Positions 53,081 through 62,302 of a stretch of 64,000 nt of DNA are shown here, piece after piece. Every line of letters begins with the position of its first letter. Position 1 is the first letter of the stretch. The position numbers and the translations under genes are program-made. Under the pieces are notes generated by a model. That model searched no databases and had not been told where the DNA came from. It was given only the letters and a program-made list of their open reading frames with translations. Origin of the DNA: Deltaproteobacteria bacterium HGW-Deltaproteobacteria-6 (GTDB lineage: Bacteria; Desulfobacterota; Syntrophia; Syntrophales; Smithellaceae); the NCBI GenBank assembly GCA_002840435.1, contig PHAT01000001.1, positions 366,300-430,299 of the forward strand. The letters are read 5' to 3'.

Positions 53081-55408
53081 TTACGTATAGTTCCGGTGCT
53101 GAATGGCTTCTATATACCCGAAGGTTCCGGTGGAAATCTGGGCGGCATTGGCTTCATCCGTATCCAGATGCATATCCAGCCGATATTTGGGATTGACGCG
53201 CACCAGCACGTCGCCAAAAATCAGTTCCCTCACACCCTTGACTTTAACCATGACCACGTCTTTATCCCGCAATCCGAGGTTCAACGCTTCTTCAGGCGAT
53301 ATGTGGATGTGGCGCTTGGCGCAGATAACGCCTTTGTCCAGTTTTACCGTGCCCGCATCTCCTTCAATGGTTATTCCCGGAGTTCCCTCAAGATCACCGG
53401 AGTCTCTGACGGGAGGATCGATGCCCAGCTTGAACTGTTCGGTGCGCGAGATCTCCACCTGGGATTCTTTGCGCGCGGGACCGAGAATCCGGACGCGTTC
53501 AATTCTGCCTTTCGGGCCGATCAGGTTAACCGTTTCAACGGCTGCAAACTGATCCGGCTGGCTCAGTTCGGAACGGGGGGTCATGGTCTTCCCAGCGCCG
53601 AAAAGCATTTCAAAATGCTCCTGGGTCAGATGAACATGATGCGCCGATGTGGATATGACGATCGGCCGTGATCTGAGCTGCTTAATATCTTCTATAGACC
53701 GTGTACGGCCCAGTGCGTGGACTGTCTCCCGGGCAATCATTTTTTCTTCATCCGCCGGAACGACAAGAATTCTGATTTTAGAGGCGGGTTCGGAAATATC
53801 GGTGATCCGGCCGCGCCGGGCTTTCATTTTGGTGTTAATGTCATCGAACACAATAATGCCGAGCGCTTGCATGCCATGACAGATGCGGGCGCGTATGTCG
53901 ATGGAATTTTCCCCGATGCCGCCGGTGAAGATGAGGGCATCGAGCCCGCCCATGGCCGCAAAGTAGGCTCCGATATATTTTCTGATCCGGTAGCAGAAAG
54001 CACTGACCGCCTTTTCACACCTGACATCTCCCGCTTCCGCCTCTTTTAAAAGGGTCCGCATGTCGTTGCTCTTGCCGGAAATTCCCAATAAACCGCTTTG
54101 GCAGTTGAGCATCCGGTCAATCTCATCGGCAGTCATCTCCCGATGCCGCAGCAGATGAAGGATGACCCCGGGATCAACATCTCCGGCGCGTGTTCCCATA
54201 ATCAGGCCTTCCAGCGGCGTCATGCCCATGCTGGTATCCACGCTGCGGCCATGATCAATCGCGCAAACCGAAGCGCCGCTTCCCAGATGGCAGGAAATAA
54301 TTTTTAATTCACCCAGCGGGCGTTTCAGAAACGTTGCCGCGCTCAAGGCGACAAACTTGTGATTGGTGCCGTGAAAGCCGTAGCGGCGAATTTGTTCTTC
54401 ATCGCAGACCGTGTAAGGCAGCGCGTAGGTATAAGCATCTTCCGGCATGCCCACGTGAAAGGACGTGTCGAAAACAGCAACCTGCGGAGCATCGGGAATG
54501 AGCTTCTGCATCAGCTCGATTCCTTCCAGATTATAGGGATTGTGCAGCGGCGCCAGGGGAATCAGATCTTTAATCGCCGCGGAGACCTCAGGGTTGACCA
54601 TGATGGAATTGGGAAACCGCACACCGCCATGAACGACACGGTGGCCGACCGCTTTGATTTCGCTTAAATCGCCCATGCCCGTATAAGCCATGTCGGTGAT
54701 TGTGGAAACCATCAGGGTAAAGGCATTTTCAACGGCTGCGACCTCCTTCACCGGAAACTTTTTTTCAGCATCCGGTGTCCTGATCACATGGGAGGCGTCG
54801 CCGGAACCGATTTTTTCAATGAGCCCTTCAATCACCGGGGATGTTTTCGTCGTATCAAATAACGTATACTTCAGGGATGAACTGCCGCAGTTCACGGTCA
54901 GGATCTTCATGGGCTCATAGACGGAAGAAAAATTCAGATCGTAAGGATCTTCATTTTCCTTGTGAATATTTTTCAGCCGTTCCCGGGCGTCATCCTGTTC
55001 ATTCCGCAAGAGCCTTTTGGTCACGAGTCGCGTGAATTTGACGAGCGTTTGGGGATTCCTGGCAATCATTCCGGAAAATATTTCGCGTGGAATCCGGATA
55101 ATTCTGGCGGCCCGAAAGGCAACGACGTCCAGCACCGCCGGTTCTCCGGTTAACAGGGACATTTCACCGAAGACTTGCTCCCGTTCCAGAGAGGCAACCG
55201 TGCGCTGACTGCCGTCGTCCTCCGTGAGCAATACTTCCACTTCACCGTCATAGACCACCCACAGGAAACGGCCGGGTTCTCCCCGTTTGATAATCAGGCT
55301 GCCGTCCGGAAAATCGATGACCTGCGCGTTTCCGGCAAGGAGGGCAATGTCATCGTCGGGCAAATCGGCAAGAATCTCGATTTTTTTCAGAAACAAGGGA
55401 AGTTCCAT
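53081..55408 (-). CDS. Triple fusion: cNMP-binding-like domain, acetate kinase, PduL-type phosphotransacylase
   Basis: The 775-residue protein has three modules. Residues 1-140 form a CRP-like domain whose cassette reads FGEMSLLTGEPAVLDVV and lacks the usual Arg. Acetate kinase starts at Met167 (MKILTVNCGSSSLKY), with GHRVVHGG, FDTSFHVGMP, RYGFHGTNHK, HLGSGASVC, MGTRAGDVDPG and FTGGIGENS, the full active-site set. From about 575, PduL-type phosphate acyltransferase has STSAHHVHLTQEHF and AKRHIHISPEEA, the zinc-ligand His clusters. Together they convert acetyl-CoA and phosphate to acetate, making ATP. AAGGAGG fixes the start. Confidence 0.92.
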   Translation of the reverse strand: MELPLFLKKIEILADLPDDDIALLAGNAQVIDFPDGSLIIKRGEPGRFLWVVYDGEVEVLLTEDDGSQRTVASLEREQVFGEMSLLTGEPAVLDVVAFRAARIIRIPREIFSGMIARNPQTLVKFTRLVTKRLLRNEQDDARERLKNIHKENEDPYDLNFSSVYEPMKILTVNCGSSSLKYTLFDTTKTSPVIEGLIEKIGSGDASHVIRTPDAEKKFPVKEVAAVENAFTLMVSTITDMAYTGMGDLSEIKAVGHRVVHGGVRFPNSIMVNPEVSAAIKDLIPLAPLHNPYNLEGIELMQKLIPDAPQVAVFDTSFHVGMPEDAYTYALPYTVCDEEQIRRYGFHGTNHKFVALSAATFLKRPLGELKIISCHLGSGASVCAIDHGRSVDTSMGMTPLEGLIMGTRAGDVDPGVILHLLRHREMTADEIDRMLNCQSGLLGISGKSNDMRTLLKEAEAGDVRCEKAVSAFCYRIRKYIGAYFAAMGGLDALIFTGGIGENSIDIRARICHGMQALGIIVFDDINTKMKARRGRITDISEPASKIRILVVPADEEKMIARETVHALGRTRSIEDIKQLRSRPIVISTSAHHVHLTQEHFEMLFGAGKTMTPRSELSQPDQFAAVETVNLIGPKGRIERVRILGPARKESQVEISRTEQFKLGIDPPVRDSGDLEGTPGITIEGDAGTVKLDKGVICAKRHIHISPEEALNLGLRDKDVVMVKVKGVRELIFGDVLVRVNPKYRLDMHLDTDEANAAQISTGTFGYIEAIQHRNYT

Positions 55409-55741
55409 TTTTGCCTCCTTGGAAATAAAAAGGTTTCATTGTCGGGAAGAAAAGTATCCTGCTTCAGCAGATATTGTTTTATGATTTGCCGGCAAACCGG
55501 GAGCACGTGCCATACCCGAGCCGGCGCATGATAATAAATGAAACTCATGATGCGGACTTCGTTTCATTCGTTTTCAGTAAGTGCCATTAGTATTACAACA
55601 TCTGGAAAACAATGCAATACAAAATAAAGCATGCCCAATAAAGCTGAAAAATAAAAAAAGCTGAACTCTGGCATAACATATGTTACAAATAACGAAACAA
55701 TGGCGTATTTTAAATGCGCAGATAAATTTTCTTTGAGGGAT
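55409..55741. other. Divergent intergenic region with a 12-bp palindrome
   Basis: About 330 bases between the acetate kinase fusion and the Cache lipoprotein genes. It holds a perfect 12-base palindrome TAACATATGTTA at 55674-55685, a candidate operator, in an AT-rich setting. TTGCCG and TATCTG 16 bases apart on the minus strand near 55480-55500 may be a weak promoter for the fusion gene. No gene seen. Confidence 0.4.
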
Positions 55742-56674
55742 ATGAGTAAATTTATACGAACAAGCCGGCTTATTGCCTTCTCACCATTCCTGGCGCTGAT
55801 GTTTCTGTGCATATCGGGCTGTGAAAGCCGGTATGAAAATTTAGATCTCAGCGCCTATCAGTACCGGGATACAAAAGATCTTGTCAAATTTGTTTACAAT
55901 GCTTCGCTGATCCTCAAAAAAGACGGTTTGAAAAGTCTGGAATATTTCCGCAGCAACCGGAAGCTTCATTACACGCCGGACTACTACCTTTACATTTACG
56001 AAATGAACGGCGTGAATCTCTACCACGCAGGCATGCCGCATCTCGAGGGTAAAAATCTTTGGAATCTGACGGACAAAAACGGTAAAAAACCCATTCAGAT
56101 GGTGATAGCGGCCCTGGCTGATAAGAATAATCCCCATGGCTGGGTGCATTATTCCTGGTGGGAGCCGGGAAAATTCTATCCTGTTCCTAAATCCTCATGT
56201 CATTTCCGGGTTACAACCCCCGAAGGCAAAACATTATTCGTCGGCGGCGGTTTGAATTATCCACATGAAGAAAAAGAATTCATCAGAATTATCGTCGATG
56301 ATGCCGCTCAACTGCTCAAGGAAAAAGGTGATTCTGCGCTGCCCTTGATCGAAGACCCCGTTTCTGAATATATTTTCCGGGATGTGAAAGTATTTGTATT
56401 TACCAGGGCGGGCAAGCTGCTTGTATCGCCCGTGATGAACGACAGCCTTGCGGAATTCAAACTGCTGGATTGCGTCGATGAAATGGGCCACAAACCATTC
56501 GAGAAGGCGCTGAAAGAGCTGATGGATAAGAATTCAGTCTGGGAAATATTTCTGACGAAGAACCGGTATCAGCGGACCCTGGTCAAGAAGAGTTTGTACC
56601 TGCGCAAAACATCTGTCGCCGGCCAGGAAATCTACGTCGGCGCGATAACAGACCTTCCCCAGCCACCGGGATAA
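55742..56674 (+). CDS. Lipoprotein with Cache-type ligand-binding domain
   Basis: Starting at 55742 gives 310 residues with a lipoprotein signal (MSKFIRTSRLIAFSPFLALMF, then LCISGC, Cys being lipidated). An upstream in-frame ATG adds 14 residues but spoils the signal. The mature part looks like two PAS-like Cache units: DLVKFVYNASLILKKDGLKSLEYF...YYLYIYEMNGVNLYHAGMPHLEGKNLWNLTDKNGKKPIQ (in stretches) and later VKVFVFTRAGKLLVSP...KLLDCVDEMGHKPFEKAL. Cache domains bind small molecules outside the cell. It is 12 bases before an NCS2 permease gene, so it may be an accessory binding protein for that carrier or a sensor. Confidence 0.8.
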   Translation: MSKFIRTSRLIAFSPFLALMFLCISGCESRYENLDLSAYQYRDTKDLVKFVYNASLILKKDGLKSLEYFRSNRKLHYTPDYYLYIYEMNGVNLYHAGMPHLEGKNLWNLTDKNGKKPIQMVIAALADKNNPHGWVHYSWWEPGKFYPVPKSSCHFRVTTPEGKTLFVGGGLNYPHEEKEFIRIIVDDAAQLLKEKGDSALPLIEDPVSEYIFRDVKVFVFTRAGKLLVSPVMNDSLAEFKLLDCVDEMGHKPFEKALKELMDKNSVWEIFLTKNRYQRTLVKKSLYLRKTSVAGQEIYVGAITDLPQPPG

Positions 56675-56686
56675 TTGAGGCGGTAA

Positions 56687-58027
56687 ATGGCAGAGAACGA
56701 ACAATACGAATATTCTGTAAATGAAGTGCCGCCATTAGGACATTTATTGTTGTCGGCGTTTCAGCATGTGCTGATCATGGTTGTCGCGATCGGCCTCCCT
56801 ATTATTTTTGCCGGTCAGCTTAACGAAACACCTGAATTTACGGCTTCTCTGGTAACCTTTTCCATGCTGGCGTCGGGTATCGGCTCAATTCTCCAGGCAC
56901 TGCGCCTGCCTTATCTCGGGTCCGGTTATTTATGCCCGAATCTTTGCGGTCCTTCTTATTTGAGTCTGTCGCTTTCGGCGGCGTGGATTGGCGGCCTGCC
57001 TCTGATGCGCGGCATTACGATTGTTGCCGGTTTGATTGAGATGCTGCTTGCGCCGGTCATTCACAAGCTTAAAAACGTATTCCCGATATATATTGTCGGA
57101 CTGGTTGTCGCGCTGGTGGGAATCAGCGTTATTCAAATTTCGATAACATCGTTTTTCGGTCTTACTTTTCAAGGCGATGCCGTACGGAATATCGATATTT
57201 TTATCGGAACAGTTTCACTATTGATTATGGTCTGCTGCAATATCTGGGGGAAGGGATTTGTGAAGGTTTATTGCCTGATTATCGGGATATTCCTGGGTTG
57301 GATGCTGGCGCTGATCCTGACTCCCGAGTACTGGCAAAACCTTGTCTCAATCAAAAACAGTCCGCTTTTTGCGCTGCCTCAGTTTCATACGCTGCAAAAC
57401 CCGATTGCATTCCGTTTCGATCTGCTGATTCCTTTAATTGTTATTGCCATCGGCAGCACCTTGAAAACCTTCGGCAATCTTTTGGCTGCGCAGAAAATGT
57501 CGGAGCCTGCGCTGGAAAAGATAAACTTCATTCCCATACGCAACGGCATTATTGCCGACGGCCTGGCGACCACTCTGTCGGGATTTTTAGGTTCGATGGC
57601 CGTGGACACCTCTTCGAGCAATATCGGCCTGGCCGGCGCCACAAAAGTGCTCAGCCGATGGATCAGCGTGGCGGCCGGAATTATTTTTATTGTACTGGCG
57701 TTTTTCCCGATGCTGACCAATGCCCTCTCTCATATTCCCAAACCTGTTCTTGGCGCTTCGCTCATTTTCAGCGGATGTTTTATGATTTGCGCGGGGTTAA
57801 TACAGATGCTGAATGAAAACTGGGACCAGCGAAAAACATTTGTGGTCGGGATTGCGTTGTTTTTCGGTTTAAGCACCGCTTTTCTGCCTTCGCTGTATGC
57901 CCGGGCGCCGAAAATTATCCAGACGTTTTTTACCGACCCGTTGCCGACGGCAACAATTCTTGCCGTGATATTGAATCAATTATTTAATCTGGACATCATT
58001 TATAAAAAAATAAGAAAGAGAGATTAG
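56687..58027 (+). CDS. NCS2/NAT-family nucleobase permease (uracil/xanthine type)
   Basis: This 446-residue carrier has 12-14 membrane helices. It opens with PPLGHLLLSAFQHVLIMVVAIGLPIIFAG, where QH in the first helix is a family hallmark. A long signature near GDGLATTLSGFLGSMAVDTSSSNIGL (here ADGLATTLSG) follows the region where nucleobase carriers place the substrate Glu. The family couples uptake of uracil, xanthine or urate to protons. The substrate-loop sequence GSGYLCPNLCGPSYL is unusual, so the exact base is uncertain. Probably co-transcribed with the Cache lipoprotein. Confidence 0.82.
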   Translation: MAENEQYEYSVNEVPPLGHLLLSAFQHVLIMVVAIGLPIIFAGQLNETPEFTASLVTFSMLASGIGSILQALRLPYLGSGYLCPNLCGPSYLSLSLSAAWIGGLPLMRGITIVAGLIEMLLAPVIHKLKNVFPIYIVGLVVALVGISVIQISITSFFGLTFQGDAVRNIDIFIGTVSLLIMVCCNIWGKGFVKVYCLIIGIFLGWMLALILTPEYWQNLVSIKNSPLFALPQFHTLQNPIAFRFDLLIPLIVIAIGSTLKTFGNLLAAQKMSEPALEKINFIPIRNGIIADGLATTLSGFLGSMAVDTSSSNIGLAGATKVLSRWISVAAGIIFIVLAFFPMLTNALSHIPKPVLGASLIFSGCFMICAGLIQMLNENWDQRKTFVVGIALFFGLSTAFLPSLYARAPKIIQTFFTDPLPTATILAVILNQLFNLDIIYKKIRKRD

Positions 58028-58044
58028 AACCATTTTTTCACCGG

Positions 58045-58067
58045 CTTCCGGCCCCCCCGGAGGTTTT
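58045..58067 (+). terminator. Likely intrinsic terminator after the NCS2 permease gene
   Basis: A 7-base stem CTTCCGG / CCGGAGG (one G-T pair) with a C5 loop is followed by TTTT, 18 bases after the stop codon. Confidence 0.5.
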
Positions 58068-58204
58068 GAGCGGAAAAAAAATAATACTGCATCGATTCTC
58101 CGTCACGGATGGCCGCAATGCCCGGCCATGAACGCTTCGTCCGGGCGTCCCGAGATAAACGGAGTTCGCTTTCAATTCTTGATTGATGCATGACCAAAAT
58201 ATCC

Positions 58205-58233
58205 TTGACAGACATGATTGCGTTCCCTATAGT
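58205..58233 (+). promoter_or_regulatory. Sigma-70 promoter of the Wsp-like chemosensory operon
   Basis: TTGACA at 58205-58210 and TATAGT at 58228-58233 with a 17-base spacer. Initiation near 58240 leaves a 20-base leader with AAGGA before the ATG at 58259, which excludes the longer in-frame start at 58190 as part of this transcript. Confidence 0.82.
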
Positions 58234-58258
58234 TTGCCAACAAAAAGGACAGGTTGCC

Positions 58259-60463
58259 ATGATGAAACCGACACTCACCCTCAAACGAAAGATCATCGGC
58301 CTTGCCGTACTGGCTGCGGTTTTACCCGTTGTGGTCATGATGATTTTTATGGGATCGTTCCAATCCTCCGTCTCCAAGCTGGCATCGAAAGAGTTGAGCG
58401 ATGTCGCCATGACGAACATGGCCCAGATTGCCAAGGATGTCTACGGGCTTTGTGAAACATCCAATGATCTCATCCAGAAAAAAATCAACAACGGTTTGAA
58501 TGTGGCAAGAGATGTTCTGAAGCAGCATAAGGGCATCGAGACGGGCAGGGAAACGGTCAGCTGGGATGCCGTCAATCAAATCACCAAACAGACCCGGAAA
58601 GTCGAGCTGCCTAAACTGATGACGGGCGGCGCCTGGCTTGGTCAGAACAGAAATCCCGCAACACCGACGCCCATTGTCGATGAAGTGAAACACCTGGTCG
58701 GCATCACCTGCACCATTTTTCAGCGCATGAACGAAAACGGCGACATGCTGCGGGTGGCAACCAACGTGCAGGACTTGGAAAACCGGCGGGCCATCGGGAC
58801 CTATATTCCGGCTGCCCTGCCGGATGGAACGGCTAACCCGGTTATCGAGACCGTTATGAAGGGCCAGCCTTACCGGGGGCTTGCCTATGTGGTTAACACC
58901 TGGTACCTGACCGCCTATGAACCGGTCAAAGACAAGGCCGGAAAAATTATCGGCATGCTCTATGTGGGAGAGAAACTGGAAGCCGTCGGATCGCTCAGGA
59001 AGGCTATCCAGGGCATGAAGGTGGGAAAACTGGGCTATGTCGGCGTTGTTGGCGGCAAAGGGGAGCACAGAGGCCGCTACATCATCTCCAAAGACGGCGC
59101 CCGTGACGGTGAAAATATCTGGGATCAAAAGGATATCCATGGCAACGCCATTATCAGGACCCTCATAACCACTGCCCTGAAACAGCCAAAGGGCGAGTCC
59201 TTCTATCATGAATACATCTGGCAGAATCCCGGCGACCCGCAGCCCCGGAAAAAGGTTTCCTCCGTGATTTATTTTGAACCCTTCGACTGGGTCATCGTAG
59301 CAGGAACCTATGAAGATGACTTCTTCAGGCCCGTCGGCCATGTCAATGAAATGATCAAATCCCTGTTCCTGAAAGTGCTGCTGGCGGGCGCACTGATCAT
59401 TCTGCTGTCCGTGTTTCTCGCGGTGTTTCTGGCACGCCGCCTGACCCATCCCCTGGAACTGACCACCAGCCTGGCCCGGAAAATTGCCACAGGAGACATT
59501 CAACAAACCCGTGAAGAATTGGCGGGAGCGGAGTCGGTGCGGATTATCCAGTCGGGAGATGAAACGGGAGAACTCCTGCGGGCTTTCCAGACCATGACGG
59601 GCAATCTCGATTCCCTGATCGGCCAGGTTCATCGGTCCGGCATTCAGGTAACCACGTCCGCGACCGAGATTGCCGCCTCAGCCCGTGAGCTGGAGGCAAC
59701 CGTGGCCCAGCAGGCGGCATCCACGACCGAGGTAACGGCCACCAGCCGCGAGATTTCCGCGACGGCAGACGATCTTGCCCAAACCATGGACGGCGTCAAC
59801 GTCTCTCTCAATGAAACCATCGGTATGGCTGAATCAGGCCGCAATGACCTGACGCATATGGAAATGGCCATGCGCGAACTGGTCAAGGCCACGACATCGA
59901 TCTCTTCCAAGCTGGCCGTTATCAACGACCGGGCCAATAAAATCTCCCATGTGGTCACCACGATCAATAAAATTTCCGATCAAACCAATCTGCTGTCTTT
60001 GAATGCCGCCATCGAGGCGGAAAAAGCCGGTGAATTCGGGCGGGGCTTCTCTGTCGTTGCCCGTGAGATCAGCCGTCTGGCCGATCAAACGGCCATCGCC
60101 ACCCAGGACATTCAACAGGTGGTGGCTGAGATGCAGACCTCTGTTTCAACCGGTGTGATGGAGATGGACAAGTTTACCGACGAAGTCCGGCGCGGGGTGG
60201 AAACCGTGTCTACCCAGAGCGGACAACTCGCCAGGATCATCGATCAGGTGCGTATCCACGGCCCCCAGTTTACCGCCGTAAAGGACGGCATGTACGGCCA
60301 GTCTCAGGGAGCACAGCAGATCAGCGAAGCCATGAGTCAGTTGTCCCTGGCGGCAGGGCAGACCAAGGAATCGCTGCATGAATTTAAACTGGCGACGGAG
60401 CAGCTCAACGAGGCCATAGGCGGGCTTCAGTCAGAGGTCTCCCGGTTCAAAATCAGTTCCTGA
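58259..60463 (+). CDS. Methyl-accepting chemotaxis protein with Cache sensor (WspA-like)
   Basis: This 734-residue receptor has membrane helix 1 (about 10-32), a large periplasmic Cache_3-Cache_2-type domain (about 35-350, with YGLCETSNDLIQKKI, TCTIFQRMNENGDMLRVAT and GKIIGMLYVGEKL), helix 2 (about 358-385), HAMP, and a signalling domain whose tip reads KISDQTNLLSLNAAIEAEKAG. The tip contacts CheW and CheA. The promoter and AAGGA fix the start at 58259. Followed by wspB, wspC, wspD and wspE homologues, it should control diguanylate cyclase or another output rather than flagella. Confidence 0.9.
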   Translation: MMKPTLTLKRKIIGLAVLAAVLPVVVMMIFMGSFQSSVSKLASKELSDVAMTNMAQIAKDVYGLCETSNDLIQKKINNGLNVARDVLKQHKGIETGRETVSWDAVNQITKQTRKVELPKLMTGGAWLGQNRNPATPTPIVDEVKHLVGITCTIFQRMNENGDMLRVATNVQDLENRRAIGTYIPAALPDGTANPVIETVMKGQPYRGLAYVVNTWYLTAYEPVKDKAGKIIGMLYVGEKLEAVGSLRKAIQGMKVGKLGYVGVVGGKGEHRGRYIISKDGARDGENIWDQKDIHGNAIIRTLITTALKQPKGESFYHEYIWQNPGDPQPRKKVSSVIYFEPFDWVIVAGTYEDDFFRPVGHVNEMIKSLFLKVLLAGALIILLSVFLAVFLARRLTHPLELTTSLARKIATGDIQQTREELAGAESVRIIQSGDETGELLRAFQTMTGNLDSLIGQVHRSGIQVTTSATEIAASARELEATVAQQAASTTEVTATSREISATADDLAQTMDGVNVSLNETIGMAESGRNDLTHMEMAMRELVKATTSISSKLAVINDRANKISHVVTTINKISDQTNLLSLNAAIEAEKAGEFGRGFSVVAREISRLADQTAIATQDIQQVVAEMQTSVSTGVMEMDKFTDEVRRGVETVSTQSGQLARIIDQVRIHGPQFTAVKDGMYGQSQGAQQISEAMSQLSLAAGQTKESLHEFKLATEQLNEAIGGLQSEVSRFKISS

Positions 60464-60476
60464 TCGGAAAACCATC

Positions 60477-60941
60477 ATGTTACTACTTCAGTTTCAAGCC
60501 GGCACCGATCGCTACGGTCTCGATATTGAACAGATCATCGAAGTATCTTCTCTTGTATCGCTCAGGGCCATTCCTCACGCGCCTCCGGAAGTGGCGGGAA
60601 CGTTCAACTACCGGGGAACCCTCACGCCAGTTGTGGATTTGACAGCCCTGCTGACGGGTATTCCTTCGCGCCACCGGATGAGCACGCGCATTATTCTGGT
60701 GACCTATCAGGGCGAAGACGGCCGTTCGCACGTCCTGGGGCTGCTGGCCGAAGCGGTAACGGAAATGATTCACTGCAGGAAAGAAGACCTCCAGCAGCCG
60801 GTTGTATCGGTGAGCGGCTCAGCTTATCTGGGAGACATGATCTACGATGAGCAGGGGTCCATCCAGGTTCTGGACATGGAGCGGCTGTTAACCCGTGATC
60901 TGCTCTTCACCCTTTTTCCGCCGGAGGTCAGTAACGGATGA
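60477..60941 (+). CDS. CheW-type coupling protein (WspB-like)
   Basis: This 154-residue CheW-domain protein begins LLLQFQAGTDRYGLDIEQIIEV, with RAIPHAPPEVAGTFNYRGTLTPVVDLTALL as the conserved receptor/kinase-binding core. It bridges the receptor to the CheA-type kinase. The start is 13 bases after the receptor gene; the stop overlaps cheR in ATGA, so the two are coupled. Confidence 0.9.
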   Translation: MLLLQFQAGTDRYGLDIEQIIEVSSLVSLRAIPHAPPEVAGTFNYRGTLTPVVDLTALLTGIPSRHRMSTRIILVTYQGEDGRSHVLGLLAEAVTEMIHCRKEDLQQPVVSVSGSAYLGDMIYDEQGSIQVLDMERLLTRDLLFTLFPPEVSNG

Positions 60942-62302
60942 ATACGCTTCCCGCCATTTCACGATTCCTCACCGTAACCCTGGGTATGGCGGAGGATGCT
61001 ATCGGCAAAGGGGCTGTCAGCCGGGCCATTGCCGCAGCCATGCACAATGAAGGCATCTCCGATCAAAAAGAATATGCACGGTTGTTCGTTTCGTCCGAAG
61101 CCGTACGGCAAAGGCTCACGGATGCCGTCGTTGTCGGGGAAACCTGGTTCTTCCGTGACCGGGGCCCTTTCACTTATTTGGCCCGCCATAGCCGGGAATT
61201 GCACAATATTCGCCCCGGGGCGCCTTTGAGCATACTGTCCGCTCCCTGCGCAACCGGCGAGGAGCCTTATTCCATCGCCATGACCCTGCTTGCCGCGGGT
61301 GTTCCGCCTGAAGACTTTAACGTCGATGGGGTGGATGTCAGCATAGAAGCGCTGAACAAGGCGCGGCAGGCCTGTTATGGAACCGGCGCCTTCCGGGGAC
61401 ATATGGGAGAGGATGTCGCCCGGTATTTTCAGGAAACGCCCCACGGCCGGAAGGTTGCGGATCAGGTGATTGAAAAGGTCGCCTTTCATCATGACAATCT
61501 GGTCATGCCCGGCTGCCTTGACGGACGAGGCCCTTATGAGATCATCTTCTGCAGAAACCTGCTGATTTACCTGACTCCCGAGGCCCGCCGCAAAGTCTTC
61601 GAGCGGCTGGACAGTCTTTTGCTGCCGGGAGGGTTGCTCTTTACCGGCCATACGGAAACGATTTTCTGGCATCAGCAGGGCTATCTGCCTCGCAAGTGGG
61701 ATCGGGCTTTTGCTTTGACCAAACCGGCCTTGCAGCCGTTGCAGAAAAAGGCTGCCGCAACAACAGCTCCGAACACCAGGCATCAGGACGCAAAGATCGC
61801 AGTCAAGCCCGGCCCGGCAGCAGGCAGCAAACCGCAAAATGAAGCAAACGGCGAGGATTCTTCGACAGGGCTTACAGACAGGAAGCAGCCGGTCAGGCCT
61901 GCCAGGGAAAATGAGGAACCATCCCCGGATGAGCGGATTTTGGAGGCCAGGAGGCTTGCCGATCGGGGTGACATGGATGGCGCCGTCAGTCTTTGTCAGG
62001 AACATATCCGGAAGACCGGGCCGTCCGCGGAGGCGTATTGCCTCATGGGAGTGATCCGGATGGCCAGGCAGGATATGAACTCCGCGTTGGATTTCTTTCT
62101 CAAATCCATCTATCTCGATCCCGGCCATTACGAGAGCCTTATCCATATCAGCCTTATTTACAGGGAAAAGGGGGATAAACAAAAAGAAGCTCTTTACCGC
62201 GAACGAGCCGAAAGAAAAGCAGGGACTGAAGCAAAGAAGATGGAAACGTCCCAAGCGCCTTCCATGACGGAGAACATCAGGCGAAGGACGACCAATGGAT
62301 AG
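60938..62302 (+). CDS. CheR-type methyltransferase with C-terminal TPRs (WspC-like)
   Basis: Residues 1 to about 265 form the CheR methyltransferase: an N-terminal helical domain, VVGETWFFRD, the SAM-binding LSAPCATGEEPYSIAM, VDGVDVSIEALNKAR and IIFCRNLLIYL. A Pro/Ala/Lys-rich linker (about 270-330) leads to TPR-like repeats (ARRLADRGDMDGAVSLCQEHI, AYCLMGVIRMARQDMNSALDFFLKSIYLDPGHYE in stretches) at about 335-430. It methylates receptor glutamates using SAM. The CheR-TPR layout is that of WspC. GGAGG 9 bases upstream supports the start. Confidence 0.92.
   Translation: MNTLPAISRFLTVTLGMAEDAIGKGAVSRAIAAAMHNEGISDQKEYARLFVSSEAVRQRLTDAVVVGETWFFRDRGPFTYLARHSRELHNIRPGAPLSILSAPCATGEEPYSIAMTLLAAGVPPEDFNVDGVDVSIEALNKARQACYGTGAFRGHMGEDVARYFQETPHGRKVADQVIEKVAFHHDNLVMPGCLDGRGPYEIIFCRNLLIYLTPEARRKVFERLDSLLLPGGLLFTGHTETIFWHQQGYLPRKWDRAFALTKPALQPLQKKAAATTAPNTRHQDAKIAVKPGPAAGSKPQNEANGEDSSTGLTDRKQPVRPARENEEPSPDERILEARRLADRGDMDGAVSLCQEHIRKTGPSAEAYCLMGVIRMARQDMNSALDFFLKSIYLDPGHYESLIHISLIYREKGDKQKEALYRERAERKAGTEAKKMETSQAPSMTENIRRRTTNG

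Noticed and set aside
58322-59632. Minus-strand frame of 436 codons
   Set aside because: It is antisense to the receptor gene, with no recognisable domain and no ribosome site. The same applies to the long minus-strand frame at 60959-62254 opposite cheR.
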